A stretch of 40,539 bases of DNA from an uncultured Ellagibacter sp. (GCF_934617235.1 NZ_CAKTTZ010000022.1:1-40539); one strand, 5' to 3'; shown: positions 1 to 8,380, numbered from the stretch's first letter. Notes: generated by a model from the letters alone, not told the origin. Numbers and translations: made by a program.

Positions 1-104
1 GCCTTGCAGGTATATGGTCCGGGGACGAAGAGCACCTGGTTGGGCTTCTTGTCAAGCTCTTCGACGAGCTGGTCGATGGGCCTGTACTTCATGATACCAG
101 CGAG
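1..104 (-). pseudogene. 3' remnant of a Mo-enzyme ferredoxin subunit gene
   Basis: Read on the minus strand, this stretch encodes the last ~34 residues of a ferredoxin subunit (ending VLFVPGPYTCKA; the stop would lie just outside the window). It matches the 3' end of the intact ferredoxin gene at 24902-25005 at 99 of 104 bases, with the first 77 identical. Beyond 104 the similarity collapses and the frame meets a stop at 123-125, so both cysteine clusters are missing. It is therefore a decapitated copy or recombination scar. The close match implies a recent duplication. It could only be a working gene if the 5' part had been replaced by something unrecognised, which the stop codon argues against. 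Confidence 0.75.
1..104. repeat. Direct repeat copy 1 (partner 24902-25005)
   Basis: A 104-base direct repeat with five mismatches to 24902-25005, about 24.9 kb away in the same orientation. It brackets the whole left half of the island and could support recombination that deletes or amplifies that segment. Confidence 0.85.
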
Positions 105-174
105 TAAGTGGGTATTGTGAAATCATGCGGTAAGGCAAACCAAATCGTTGGCTACGAGATGCTTGAAAACTCCT

Positions 175-180
175 TATAAT
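175..180 (+). promoter_or_regulatory. Possible -10 box ahead of the CxxC protein
   Basis: A perfect TATAAT lies 51 bases before the GTG start at 232. No convincing -35 box at 16-18 bp spacing is visible (TTGGCT at 148-153 is too far), so this is a weak promoter call. Confidence 0.3.
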
Positions 181-231
181 TCAGAAATCTACGGTGCTAC
201 AATACTCCGATATGCGAGAGGGGAGGATAAA

Positions 232-423
232 GTGTGCTGCCCATGTATTCACTGCGGTAAATGCATTGAAAGACAAGGTCGTTGTATTGTCTGTCATGCG
301 AAATTGCCTAATCTTTTTTCTCCTGTTTGCGTCGAATGCGGCGCATCTCAACCTCCTGCGCCAGGAGTTTCCGCAAAGTCTCTAACTGAAAAACGGAATA
401 GGGGAAAGTGGGGGTGTGCATGA
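232..423 (+). CDS. Small four-CxxC zinc-ribbon-like protein
   Basis: A 63-aa protein. I chose the GTG at 232 because GGGAGG lies five bases upstream; the in-frame ATG at 148 has no ribosome site and would add an uncharacteristic tail. It has paired cysteine motifs: CxHCGKC near residues 5-11, CIVC near 19-22 and CVEC near 35-38, with a Pro-rich segment after the last knuckle. This pattern is typical of small double zinc ribbons. It is clearly paralogous to the minus-strand protein at 1448-1681 (shared CGKC, CxxCxAxLP and CxxCG-x-PxP pattern). Its stop overlaps the start of the ferredoxin gene (ATGA), so the two are probably co-translated. Function is unknown. A metal-binding assembly or regulatory role is only a guess. 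A rubredoxin is unlikely because the spacing differs. Confidence 0.6.
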   Translation: MCCPCIHCGKCIERQGRCIVCHAKLPNLFSPVCVECGASQPPAPGVSAKSLTEKRNRGKWGCA

Positions 424-767
424 GTGGCCAATCGATCGCCATGCTTGTTGACTATGAGTATTGCCTTGGTTGTCTAGACTGCGAAATTGCGTGCATGAAC
501 GAACACGGCGTCGGCCCTGAAAAGGTTGGAATCAAAGTAATGAAACTTGGCCCACTTCGCACTGAGGATGGGTCGTGGCAGTATGATTTCGTTCCTGTAC
601 CAACCGATTGGTGTGACGCGTGTTTCACTCGAGTAAGAGGGGGAGGACAAGCAGCATGCGTTCGTCATTGCTCGTACAATATCATTTCTTGCGGAGGGAT
701 CGAAGATCTGGCTGACGCGATTAAAGCAAAGCCAAAAATGTCAATGTTTTCGTTGAAGCCACGGTAA
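420..767 (+). CDS. Orphan ferredoxin-type electron-transfer subunit
   Basis: A 115-aa protein from the ATG at 420, which overlaps the previous stop by four bases and has GGGG upstream; a GTG at 408 is the alternative. It has the two-cluster layout of the other small subunits in this window: CxxCxxCxxxC (YCLGCLDCEIAC) near the N-terminus and a second set CxxC...CxxxC (WCDAC...CVRHC), enough for two [4Fe-4S] clusters. The central P-V-P-T-D-W segment is also shared. Unlike its paralogues it has no Mo catalytic subunit directly upstream; it follows a CxxC protein and precedes a TetR gene. It may serve a catalytic subunit encoded elsewhere or be left from a broken module. It is cytoplasmic, with no signal peptide. 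Confidence 0.85.
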   Translation: MSGQSIAMLVDYEYCLGCLDCEIACMNEHGVGPEKVGIKVMKLGPLRTEDGSWQYDFVPVPTDWCDACFTRVRGGGQAACVRHCSYNIISCGGIEDLADAIKAKPKMSMFSLKPR

Positions 768-796
768 TTGAATTCATATTCGACGGGGGAGTTTTT

Positions 797-1465
797 GTGG
801 GTAGTCGCGACGATAATAGACGCGCAATGGAACAGCGGATTTACGATGCGGCGTTGTCTTTGTTTTGCGAATTGGGTTATAAGCAAACGACGCTTTCGGA
901 TATTGCCGCAGAAGCCGATGTTTCAACTCGAACGCTCTATAATTATTTTCCGACAAAAGAGTCTATTCTTCGAAAATTTGGTCGAGAGAACATTACTGAA
1001 CTTAAGGTGTTTGCAAGTTCGCTTCCTACAGATATGCCATTAAAAGATAAAGTTCTTGAGACGATGGTCCACGATTACAAGCAGATGTTTGGCCTTTTCG
1101 ACGTTAGCTACATCCTCCATACTGCTCGTGATGATTCTGGCATGTTTAATCGATTCGAGCTTGAGAATATAATGATTGTCGAATCTCTCTACTGCATGCT
1201 CTTTAAGCGTGAGCAGTTGAAGCATGGAATTGAGCCAAATGATATGGTTGCCTTGTGCTCGTCAGTAGTTGTAGGGCTGTACCGTAACTGCACCGATCTC
1301 TACCGTTTTCGCAGAAAAGGAGTTTTGGACGAAAAGAGCCTTCGCCAGTTCTACTTGAGCCATCTTGATGTCGTATGGGATTCCCTTGAGGAGTCTTTGC
1401 TGTCTCAGCCAAAGGGAAGTTCAAAACTGTTTAGTGCAGATAAACACTTATTCGGTCAGCTTTAA
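797..1465 (+). CDS. TetR-family transcriptional regulator
   Basis: A 222-aa protein with a GTG start; GGGGGAG lies six bases upstream. The N-terminal ~60 residues are a standard TetR DNA-binding domain: helix 1 AALSLFCELGY, then the helix-turn-helix TTLSDIAAEADVSTRTLYNYF at about 31-51 and the trailing FPTKESIL. The rest is helical and should be the ligand-binding and dimer domain, which cannot be assigned a ligand. It follows the orphan ferredoxin by 29 bp and its 3' end overlaps the converging CxxC gene by 18 bp. It is a candidate regulator of the left-half modules, perhaps through the AACTTAC sites described separately, but that link is inference. Confidence 0.93.
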   Translation: MGSRDDNRRAMEQRIYDAALSLFCELGYKQTTLSDIAAEADVSTRTLYNYFPTKESILRKFGRENITELKVFASSLPTDMPLKDKVLETMVHDYKQMFGLFDVSYILHTARDDSGMFNRFELENIMIVESLYCMLFKREQLKHGIEPNDMVALCSSVVVGLYRNCTDLYRFRRKGVLDEKSLRQFYLSHLDVVWDSLEESLLSQPKGSSKLFSADKHLFGQL

Positions 1466-1681
1466 TCGTACAGGATGTTGTTGAAGAACTTGCTTCCCCA
1501 CGTCCTGTTTGCCTATGTCGGCAATGGCCTGGCCCGGCTTTCTGGGCACAGGCCTGCCGCATGATGGACATATGATTACGCCCGAGGGCAAAAGAGCCCG
1601 ACATATTGGGCAATGACCTGCAAGCTGCCGCGATAGTTCGTGACACTTTCCGCAGTTGTTGCAGCTGTAGCATGCGCCCAT
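1448..1681 (-). CDS. Small four-CxxC zinc-ribbon-like protein (paralogue)
   Basis: A 77-aa protein starting at the ATG ending at 1681, with GGGAG eight bases upstream on the minus strand. Its N-terminal half carries CxxC pairs: CNNCGKC, CPIC and CPSCG, arranged like the protein at 232-423, including the CGKC and CxxCxAxLP features. The C-terminal ~30 residues are basic and polar without recognisable structure. It converges on the TetR gene (18-bp overlap of 3' ends) and its upstream region is shared with the transhydroxylase side, including one AACTTAC-type site 42 bp from its start. Function is unknown; it is probably a metal-binding small protein. Confidence 0.6.
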   Translation of the reverse strand: MGACYSCNNCGKCHELSRQLAGHCPICRALLPSGVIICPSCGRPVPRKPGQAIADIGKQDVGKQVLQQHPVRLKLTE

Positions 1682-1873
1682 TCCTCAAGCTCCCTTCTTT
1701 CTTCTAAAATAGCAGAAAAAGAGTAAGTTCAAGCGGCGGTTTCTTTAGGGAGAGATGCCTCGACAAGCACCGGGGTTGATTGAAAGAAAGTCAATCACGT
1801 ACGCTTCTAAAAAGCAAAACTTACTTTTTGCCTGATAAGCTAAGCCGCAGACGTTTGGACGAGAGGGGGAGAA
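1682..1873. promoter_or_regulatory. Divergent control region with paired AACTTAC sites
   Basis: The spacer between the minus-strand CxxC gene and the plus-strand genes holds GTAAGTT at 1723-1729 and AACTTAC (within AAAACTTACTTTTT) at 1818-1824, i.e. one site pointing at each gene. A short inverted repeat, TGATTG at 1777-1782 and CAATCA at 1792-1797, lies between them. The same heptamer recurs in other intergenic regions of the left half. It is probably an operator; the protein that binds is unknown. Confidence 0.45.
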
Positions 1874-2020
1874 ATGGTTCGTTTTGAAGGGGCTGCTATT
1901 AGCGATTATGCAAATCTCGATCGTGCTATCCCGTTCTCATGGCGTGCGGTCGAGCGCGATTTCCACAACGATAACCGGCTTTCCTGGTGGCTCGCTCATC
2001 TCTCTTTGCCGCTTAAATAG
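1874..2020 (+). CDS. Possible 48-codon small ORF or leader peptide
   Basis: An ORF of 48 codons starts at an ATG with a strong purine-rich ribosome site (GAGAGGGGGAG) six bases or fewer upstream and ends TAG. The product begins MVRFEGAAISDY and contains a WW pair near the C-terminus. It has no recognised family and no signal peptide. It lies 49 bp downstream of an AACTTAC site and 146 bp ahead of the transhydroxylase, so it could be a leader peptide, a small regulator, or a chance ORF. The rest of 2021-2166 shows nothing I can name. Confidence 0.35.
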   Translation: MVRFEGAAISDYANLDRAIPFSWRAVERDFHNDNRLSWWLAHLSLPLK

Positions 2021-2166
2021 CGGATTCAGAAAATTAGCCAACTAATCAAATAAGTAGTGAACTATTCACTGGTTCGTTTTAGCGCACCGTTCAAGGAGTA
2101 GTCGCTAGTTGATTTGAGCTTCTTTGCGTCAAGAGGTTTAGGCAATCATATCTGAATGAGGAAATC

Positions 2167-4851
2167 ATGAGCGAAATTAAACGTGGGGAAATTACCACAA
2201 CTATCAAAACCATGGGTTTTTGCGGCCCATGCACCGCGTCGGACTCTGCAGAAATCGATGTTCGTGACGGCCGTATCCTGCGCACGCGCCCGTTCAGCTA
2301 CGTTAAGCACCAAAGCAAAGACGGACTGAATCCGTGGAGCATCAAGGCGCGCGGTAAGGAATTCAAGGCAAAGGAGAAAACCGAGCTATCGCCGTTTGCC
2401 CTGGCGTACAAAGAACGCGTTTACTCACCGAATCGCATTCTGCATCCGATGAAGCGCGTTGACTGGGACCCCGAAGGTGAACGCAACCCGCAAAACCGTG
2501 GTAAAAGCAAATACATACGCATCACCTGGGACGAAGCAACTGAGATTATCGCGAAGGAAATCAGGCGCGTAAAGGATCGGTATGGCTTGAATTCCATCTT
2601 GGTTCAGTCCGACGGCCATCACTTGATCAAGACCATTCATGGACCGCGTGGTACAGAGGGCTTCTTGCTCGATCAAATTGCCGCGAAGGAAACCGGCATC
2701 GAGCTAGTGAATGACTTCTGGATGCACGAGGATGAGCAAGGCGCTGTGCAGACCGGTCGAGCCAAAGGCGGCGGATATACGATGCAGGCCCGCAATCCCG
2801 ATAGCTGGGAAGGCTGGTACTGGGGTGCCAAGCATATTTGGGGACAGGACCCAGTTGGCGAAGGCGATCAGTACAACCTGTTTTACGATGTGGCGAACAA
2901 CAGCGATTCGGTTCTGTTCTGGGGATGCGATGTTGAAACTACTCCTTGGGGCTGGGGCGGATGCTTCCCGAGTCGCTACTGCTTTTTCTTAACTGATATT
3001 GGTGTTCAACAAATATACATCTGCCCTGACGTGAATTACGGCGCTGCGGTTCATGCTGATAAGTGGATTCCTATCTTGCCGAACACAGATTCCGCACTTC
3101 AACTTGCTATTGCGTACGTATGGTTGCAAGAGGATTTGTACGACAAGGAATATATCGACACCCATTCCATTGGCTTCGATTGGTTTGTTTATCATATCAA
3201 TGGCGGCGATGATGGTATTGTGAAAACACCCGAATGGGCTGAAAGCATTTGCGGAATTCCTGCTCGCATCATCAAAGCGCTTGCTCGGCATTGGGCTAAG
3301 CACAATGTCTCTATTGCACACTGCAATGGTGGCTCGATGATCCGTTCGACTTACAGTCATGAGCCTGCGCGTTTGGAGGTTGCGCTTCTTGGCATGCAGG
3401 CGCTTGGTAAGCCAGGCCGCAATCAGGTGAAAATGATGGAATGGCAGTTGTTCGGACTGACAAGCCAGATGCCAGCGCCCCGTTCGGAGATTATTCCGAC
3501 CCTGAATGATATTCTGTGGCCTTATGCCGCAGATCAGCGCGAATCATTCGTTCCGGAAACTCTCATCCCCGAAGCACTAGCGGGCGACTACGATCATGAA
3601 CATCCATTGGAGTGGTACGGAGTGACATGCGCTGGTCTTCCGACGGAAGATCAGTTCGTCAAGTACCAATATCCGGTTCCTGGAAGCGAGCGCATCCATA
3701 TGGTATGGACCGACTCGCCGAAATGGACGAGTTCTTGGAACGGCGGAAACGAATTCATGGATGCCATTCGTTCCGATTATATCGAGACGGTTATTGCGCA
3801 GCATATTTGGATGGAGGACGATTGCCTTTTGGCCGACATCCTGCTTCCTATCAATACCAAGTTCGAAGAGCGTGATATTAACTGCGATATCTCGTCAGGA
3901 AACTACAATGTGCTCATGATCGAAGGACAGTCGATCGATCCACTAGGTGAATCGAAATCCGACTATGAGAGTACGCTCGAAATCGCGAAAAGACTGGGCA
4001 TGTACGACGACATCACCGGCGGGGAGACGGTTGATGACAAAATTAAACGTGGTTTCATGGGGTCGGGTATTCAGGATCGTATTTCCTACGAGGAATTCGT
4101 CGAAAAGGAGTGCTATGTCGTTCCGACGGCGAAGGACTGGGAAGGCGATAAGGCGGGTTTCCAGCGCTTCTACGAAGATCCCGAAGCATATCCTTTGACA
4201 ACGCCTTCTGGCAAGATCGAATACTATTCGCCTCGCTTGGCAGAGAACTTTCCCGACGACAAAGAGCGTATGCCTTATCCGCGCTGGATCGAAAAGGGCG
4301 AAACTCATCCTGATGAGCGTCTCACCACTCCTCGCGCTCAGAAATATCCCTTCTTGCTTGTTTCGAACCATCCCCATTGGCGTTTGCATTCGCAGATGGA
4401 TGATTGTACGTGGCTGCGAGAGATTGAAACATGCAAGGTTATGGGTCCTGACGGGTATCGTTATGAGCCGCTGTGGATTAATCCTGTTGACGCAAAGGAA
4501 CTTGGAATCGAACACGGCGACATCGTAAAAATCTACAATGAACGCGGTTGGACCATGGGAGGTGCGTATGTAACCGAGCGCATCATGCCTCATTCGGTGC
4601 TGCAGGACCATGGTGCTCGAATCGATCCTATTGAGCCAGGTGTATCTGATCGTGGCGGCACGAACAATCTTATCGCCCCGAAGGCTATTGCGTCGAAGAA
4701 CTGTGCAGGCGAGGTGACCAGTGGCTATTTAGTTGGCGTCGAAAAAGTCGACGTGTTCGAACTTGCCAAGCAGTACCCCGAGGCATTCAGCAAACCCTAC
4801 GATCCCGACTATGGCGTTATGCAGGACGCTTGGTTTGTCGAGGGTGAATAA
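2167..4851 (+). CDS. athL: Pyrogallol-phloroglucinol transhydroxylase-like large subunit (Mo)
   Basis: An 894-aa DMSO-reductase-superfamily protein, close to the ~875 aa of Pelobacter acidigallici transhydroxylase, whose large subunit carries Mo-bisMGD but no Fe-S cluster. Consistent with that, only a C19xxC22 pair is present instead of the four-cysteine N-terminal motif of the other Mo enzymes here. The segment NPDSWEGWYWG (D212-S213-W214) matches the transhydroxylase active-site stretch, where I recall the Ser as Mo ligand beside catalytic Asp; a His pair at 151-152 matches the catalytic His region. The C-terminal MGD-binding domain starts near 730. No Tat signal, so it is cytoplasmic. It starts at an ATG after GAGGAAATC and is followed after 11 bp by the matching small subunit. 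The likely reaction is hydroxyl transfer among trihydroxybenzenes; the true substrate may be a related polyphenol. Confidence 0.85.
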   Translation: MSEIKRGEITTTIKTMGFCGPCTASDSAEIDVRDGRILRTRPFSYVKHQSKDGLNPWSIKARGKEFKAKEKTELSPFALAYKERVYSPNRILHPMKRVDWDPEGERNPQNRGKSKYIRITWDEATEIIAKEIRRVKDRYGLNSILVQSDGHHLIKTIHGPRGTEGFLLDQIAAKETGIELVNDFWMHEDEQGAVQTGRAKGGGYTMQARNPDSWEGWYWGAKHIWGQDPVGEGDQYNLFYDVANNSDSVLFWGCDVETTPWGWGGCFPSRYCFFLTDIGVQQIYICPDVNYGAAVHADKWIPILPNTDSALQLAIAYVWLQEDLYDKEYIDTHSIGFDWFVYHINGGDDGIVKTPEWAESICGIPARIIKALARHWAKHNVSIAHCNGGSMIRSTYSHEPARLEVALLGMQALGKPGRNQVKMMEWQLFGLTSQMPAPRSEIIPTLNDILWPYAADQRESFVPETLIPEALAGDYDHEHPLEWYGVTCAGLPTEDQFVKYQYPVPGSERIHMVWTDSPKWTSSWNGGNEFMDAIRSDYIETVIAQHIWMEDDCLLADILLPINTKFEERDINCDISSGNYNVLMIEGQSIDPLGESKSDYESTLEIAKRLGMYDDITGGETVDDKIKRGFMGSGIQDRISYEEFVEKECYVVPTAKDWEGDKAGFQRFYEDPEAYPLTTPSGKIEYYSPRLAENFPDDKERMPYPRWIEKGETHPDERLTTPRAQKYPFLLVSNHPHWRLHSQMDDCTWLREIETCKVMGPDGYRYEPLWINPVDAKELGIEHGDIVKIYNERGWTMGGAYVTERIMPHSVLQDHGARIDPIEPGVSDRGGTNNLIAPKAIASKNCAGEVTSGYLVGVEKVDVFELAKQYPEAFSKPYDPDYGVMQDAWFVEGE

Positions 4852-4862
4852 AGGAGGATAAG

Positions 4863-5657
4863 ATGAAAGTTTTCATGGTCGATGTAGCGAAATGCAGCGG
4901 CTGCTATAACTGCCAAATTGCGTGCAAGGACGAGCATTGCGAGAACGATTGGGCCCCATATGCCGCGCCGCAGCCACATTCTGGGCAATTTTGGTGCCAG
5001 ATGAACCAAAAAGAGCACGGGCAAATACCAAAGGTTCGTGTGGAGTATTGGCCAATCTTCGGTGGGCAAAATCCAGCAATTGCCGATTATGCGCCAGAGG
5101 TTTTGATGGATCGGGAAGACGGTCTGCAGGTAATTATGCCTGAGAAGGCAAAAGGCCGTCGCGATATAGCCGAGAAATTTGCAGGTGTGTATTTCAACGA
5201 AGAGCTCGATATTCCCCAAGCTTGCACAGGCTGTGCTCACTTGGTTGATGAGGGGAAACTGCCCCATTGTGTCGATCTGTGTGCAACGGGGGCCTTGCGT
5301 TTTGGTGAAAGAGAAGAGTTCACAGACGAGATTGAAAAAGCTGAGACTCTGTGCGCTGATGGAGAGGGAATCCCTCGTGTGTACTATTTGAATCGTCCCC
5401 ACTTGTTTATTGCGGGGGATGTTTGGGATCCGGTAGACAACGAGATTGTCGAGGGAGCGGAAGTCGTGCTTACGATGCCGAATGGCGAGATTCGCAAGAC
5501 CGAAACCGATGATTTCGGGGATTTCTATTTTTATCGCATTGACGAGGGAACATACGATATTGCCATCAAGGCAGAAGGCTTTAAGTCGATAGAGCGTAAA
5601 GGCTTCGAATTATCCGAAAGCTTGAATCTTGGCGACTTCCCGCTTGAACGGGTTTAG
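4863..5657 (+). CDS. athS: Transhydroxylase-like small subunit: ferredoxin plus beta-barrel domain
   Basis: A 264-aa iron-sulfur subunit with a strong AAGGAGG site. Cysteines at 11, 14, 17 and 21 (CSGCYNCQIAC) and at 121, 124, 136 and 140 (CTGC...CVDLC) form two ferredoxin cluster motifs, and further cysteines (26, 45, 164) could help ligate a third, as in Pelobacter transhydroxylase. Residues ~181-264 form a transthyretin/carboxypeptidase-regulatory-like beta domain (G-x-V-x-DP...G-A-x-V...T-D-x-x-G-x-F-x-F), the hallmark of the AthS small subunit and absent from every other ferredoxin in the window. It pairs with the gene immediately upstream. The combination makes the transhydroxylase assignment much stronger than either gene alone. 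Confidence 0.88.
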   Translation: MKVFMVDVAKCSGCYNCQIACKDEHCENDWAPYAAPQPHSGQFWCQMNQKEHGQIPKVRVEYWPIFGGQNPAIADYAPEVLMDREDGLQVIMPEKAKGRRDIAEKFAGVYFNEELDIPQACTGCAHLVDEGKLPHCVDLCATGALRFGEREEFTDEIEKAETLCADGEGIPRVYYLNRPHLFIAGDVWDPVDNEIVEGAEVVLTMPNGEIRKTETDDFGDFYFYRIDEGTYDIAIKAEGFKSIERKGFELSESLNLGDFPLERV

Positions 5658-5744
5658 CTGACTGAAAGACTTGCTTATTGCAATTCTCCAGATGGAAAGT
5701 GGTTTGGACGGAATAGTTCAAACTCGACGAAACGGAGAGAGGAA

Positions 5745-8030
5745 ATGCCGACACTTCATTACAACGAATCAGCATCGCCTGTGGTGACGAAGCTGCCCGA
5801 TGGGACTACGGTGCACCGTACTTGCTCTGCGGGCATCGGGTGTCACAATCTGGGCTGCGGTCTTAAAGTCTATGTAAAGGACGGCAAGCTGGTCAAAGTC
5901 GAAGGCGACGAAGAGAATCCCATCAGTAAGGGGCGTCTGTGCGTTCGCTGCTTAACTGCGAAAGAATACTATTACCACAAAGATCGTTTGCTTTATCCCA
6001 TGAAACGTGCTCGAGAGGATCGGGGCAAGGATAAATGGGAGCGCATTACTTGGGACGAAGCGCTTGACACCATTGTCTCAAAGTACAAGGAAACGGTGGA
6101 GAATTATGGCATCGGGGCGGTAAGCGTATGGTGCGGTACTGGGCGCGAGGCAAGTCAGATTCACTTTCAGATGGCTAACGACGTGTTCGGTACCGTAAAC
6201 GCTATTCACCCGAATAGTGGCTGGTCATGTATCGTGCCTCGTATGGCGGCAATGCTTTGGACCATGGGCAGCTCCTACATTGAAGCTGATAATTCCATTG
6301 GCTTCCCCGATCGCTATGAAGATCCGCGCTGGGAATGCCCGAAATATATGCTTGTTTGGGGTCGCGATCCCTTGCGCTCGAACCCAGATGGTCTCTTCGG
6401 GCACTCCATCGTCGAGATGATGAAGCTTGGGATGAAGCTCATCGTGTGCGATCCTCGAGTGAACTGGCTCGCGACGCGCGCAGATGTTCATCTGCAGTTG
6501 CGTCCGGGAACCGATGGGGCACTCGCCCTCGGTCTTCTTAATGTGGTTATAGAGGAAGGGCTTTATGACCGCGATTTTGTTGAGCGCTGGACATACGGTT
6601 TCGAGGCGCTTGCGGAGCGCGTAAAAGAATACCCAGTAGATAAAGTCTCCAATATTACTGAAGTCGATGCGGAGGATATTCGCGCAGCAGCACGATGCAT
6701 AGCCCAGCGCCCTTCGACCCTTTCGATGGGCTTAGCGGTTGATCAAAACCCCAATACGCTTCAAATCGGTCATGCTCTCCTATCGCTTTTCGCCATCACG
6801 GGGAATATGGACATTCCTGGTGGTTGCTTTATGGGCTTGCCTCCAATTTTTGCAGGTATGGCGGAAAATGCTCCTGTGGCTGAAGAAGAGGGGGAGCCTG
6901 AAGGCCTCGCAAAGTTCGGCAACATCGGTGTCGAACCACTCGGACATGATCGTTATCCGGCGATGAGCGCTATTGTCAACACAACGCATCCAGATGCGAC
7001 GCTTGATGTACTTGAGACGAATGTGCCCTATAAAATCCGATTTGCCTACGCATTCGGGCACAACTCCATTTCCTGCATGGTTCCTCAGCCGAAGCGTTGG
7101 TACGAAGCTATGCGCAAGATTGATTTCGTGGCTTTTGCCGATCTGTTCATGACGCCAACTATCATGGGTGTTGCCGATATCGTGCTCCCTGCTGCGACTT
7201 TCTTTGAGAAGAAAGGCTACGTTTCCAACAATAACGCTTCGCAGCCAGGCCAGATGGGCGCAATTATTCCTATATTGGAACCAGAAGGCGAGTGCCGAGC
7301 CGACTTGGACATCATGCTTGAATTACACAGGCGGTTATATCCGAACAGCAAAAAGCCGGGTTGGGCTGACTCTGAAGATTTTATCAACAGCCAACTTTCG
7401 AAAATGCGTGATGTTGACGCGACGTATGCCGACCTCGAGCAGTACGTTATTGCGCAGTATGAGATTGAATACAAGAAGTATGAGAAGGGGTTGCTTCGCT
7501 CCGATGGGCAGCCCGGTTTCAATACGCCGACGGGTCGCATAGAGTTGTATTCGACGGTGCTTGAACGGCTAGGTGACGATCCTTTGCCGTATTACATAGA
7601 GCCAAAGTATAGCGCCGTCTCTCGCCCAGATTTAGCTGAGGAATATCCGCTTACGGTGACAACCGGCGCACGCAGATTCACGTCTTTTCACTCCGAGAAT
7701 CGACAGATTGAAACATTGCGCGAGATTCATAAATGGCCCACTGTGCAAATCAATCCCGAAACAGCAGCAAGATATGGCATCACGGAGGGTTCGTGGGTGT
7801 ATGTGGAAAGCCCTCTCGGAAAGGTGAAGATGAGCGCACATCTTACCCCGATTGTAAAAGAGTCCGTGGTGTCTTGTGACCATGGTTGGTGGTTGCCGGA
7901 ATCTGATTCGGAAAACCTATTCGATGTATTCGACTATAACGTCAACCAGCTAATTCCGCACGAAGAGAATGGCCCGCTTGGCTTCGGCACGCATTATAAA
8001 AGCATGCCCTGCAAGATATACCTAGCGTAG
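5745..8030 (+). CDS. Molybdopterin oxidoreductase, catechol-dehydroxylase-like (group A)
   Basis: A 761-aa catalytic subunit of the DMSO-reductase superfamily, starting at an ATG after GAGAGG. The N-terminal [4Fe-4S] region has C27, C33, C38 and the pair C66xxC69 (GRLCVRC). GTGRE (131-135) is followed by SGWSC162IVPR, the element shared by all seven dehydroxylase-like enzymes here, where the Mo ligand of the superfamily usually lies. The C-terminal domain (after ~640, TTGARRF, then SxHSE) is the second MGD-binding domain. There is no Tat signal. It is followed after 11 bp by its ferredoxin. By family it should reductively remove a hydroxyl from an aromatic or similar substrate; the substrate cannot be read from the sequence. 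It is separated from the transhydroxylase by 87 bp and may be co-transcribed with it. Confidence 0.9.
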   Translation: MPTLHYNESASPVVTKLPDGTTVHRTCSAGIGCHNLGCGLKVYVKDGKLVKVEGDEENPISKGRLCVRCLTAKEYYYHKDRLLYPMKRAREDRGKDKWERITWDEALDTIVSKYKETVENYGIGAVSVWCGTGREASQIHFQMANDVFGTVNAIHPNSGWSCIVPRMAAMLWTMGSSYIEADNSIGFPDRYEDPRWECPKYMLVWGRDPLRSNPDGLFGHSIVEMMKLGMKLIVCDPRVNWLATRADVHLQLRPGTDGALALGLLNVVIEEGLYDRDFVERWTYGFEALAERVKEYPVDKVSNITEVDAEDIRAAARCIAQRPSTLSMGLAVDQNPNTLQIGHALLSLFAITGNMDIPGGCFMGLPPIFAGMAENAPVAEEEGEPEGLAKFGNIGVEPLGHDRYPAMSAIVNTTHPDATLDVLETNVPYKIRFAYAFGHNSISCMVPQPKRWYEAMRKIDFVAFADLFMTPTIMGVADIVLPAATFFEKKGYVSNNNASQPGQMGAIIPILEPEGECRADLDIMLELHRRLYPNSKKPGWADSEDFINSQLSKMRDVDATYADLEQYVIAQYEIEYKKYEKGLLRSDGQPGFNTPTGRIELYSTVLERLGDDPLPYYIEPKYSAVSRPDLAEEYPLTVTTGARRFTSFHSENRQIETLREIHKWPTVQINPETAARYGITEGSWVYVESPLGKVKMSAHLTPIVKESVVSCDHGWWLPESDSENLFDVFDYNVNQLIPHEENGPLGFGTHYKSMPCKIYLA

Positions 8031-8041
8031 GAGAGACGACG

Positions 8042-8380
8042 ATGAGTAGATTTGGCTTATTAATCGATAATCAGTATTGTACTGGCTGCCACTCGTGCGA
8101 AGTTGCCTGCAAAAACGAGCGTAATTTGCCACACGGACAATGGGGTATCAAAGTTCTCGAGCTGGGGCCTTGGAAACGCGCCGACGGGAAGCGCTGGGAG
8201 TATCGATACGTCCCCGTTCCAACAGCGGACTGTGATTTATGCGCTAATCGCATTAGCGAAGGGAAGGATCCGGCCTGCGTTCACCATTGCCTGGCAAGTG
8301 CTATGGAGTTCGGAACGCTCGAAGAACTGGCTGAGAAAATGGAAGCCAAAGAGAAAATGGCCTCGATTTTTATTCCGTAA
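8042..8380 (+). CDS. Ferredoxin subunit of the 5745-8030 Mo enzyme
   Basis: A 112-aa protein with an ATG 11 bp after the catalytic gene. Eight cysteines form two [4Fe-4S] sites: YCTGCHSCEVAC at 13-23 and DCDLC plus CVHHC in the second half. The LPHGQWGIKV and VPVPTADCDLC segments match the other small subunits. It should shuttle electrons from a cytoplasmic donor to the catalytic subunit. No membrane segment or signal is present. The donor that reduces it is not encoded nearby. Confidence 0.93.
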   Translation: MSRFGLLIDNQYCTGCHSCEVACKNERNLPHGQWGIKVLELGPWKRADGKRWEYRYVPVPTADCDLCANRISEGKDPACVHHCLASAMEFGTLEELAEKMEAKEKMASIFIP

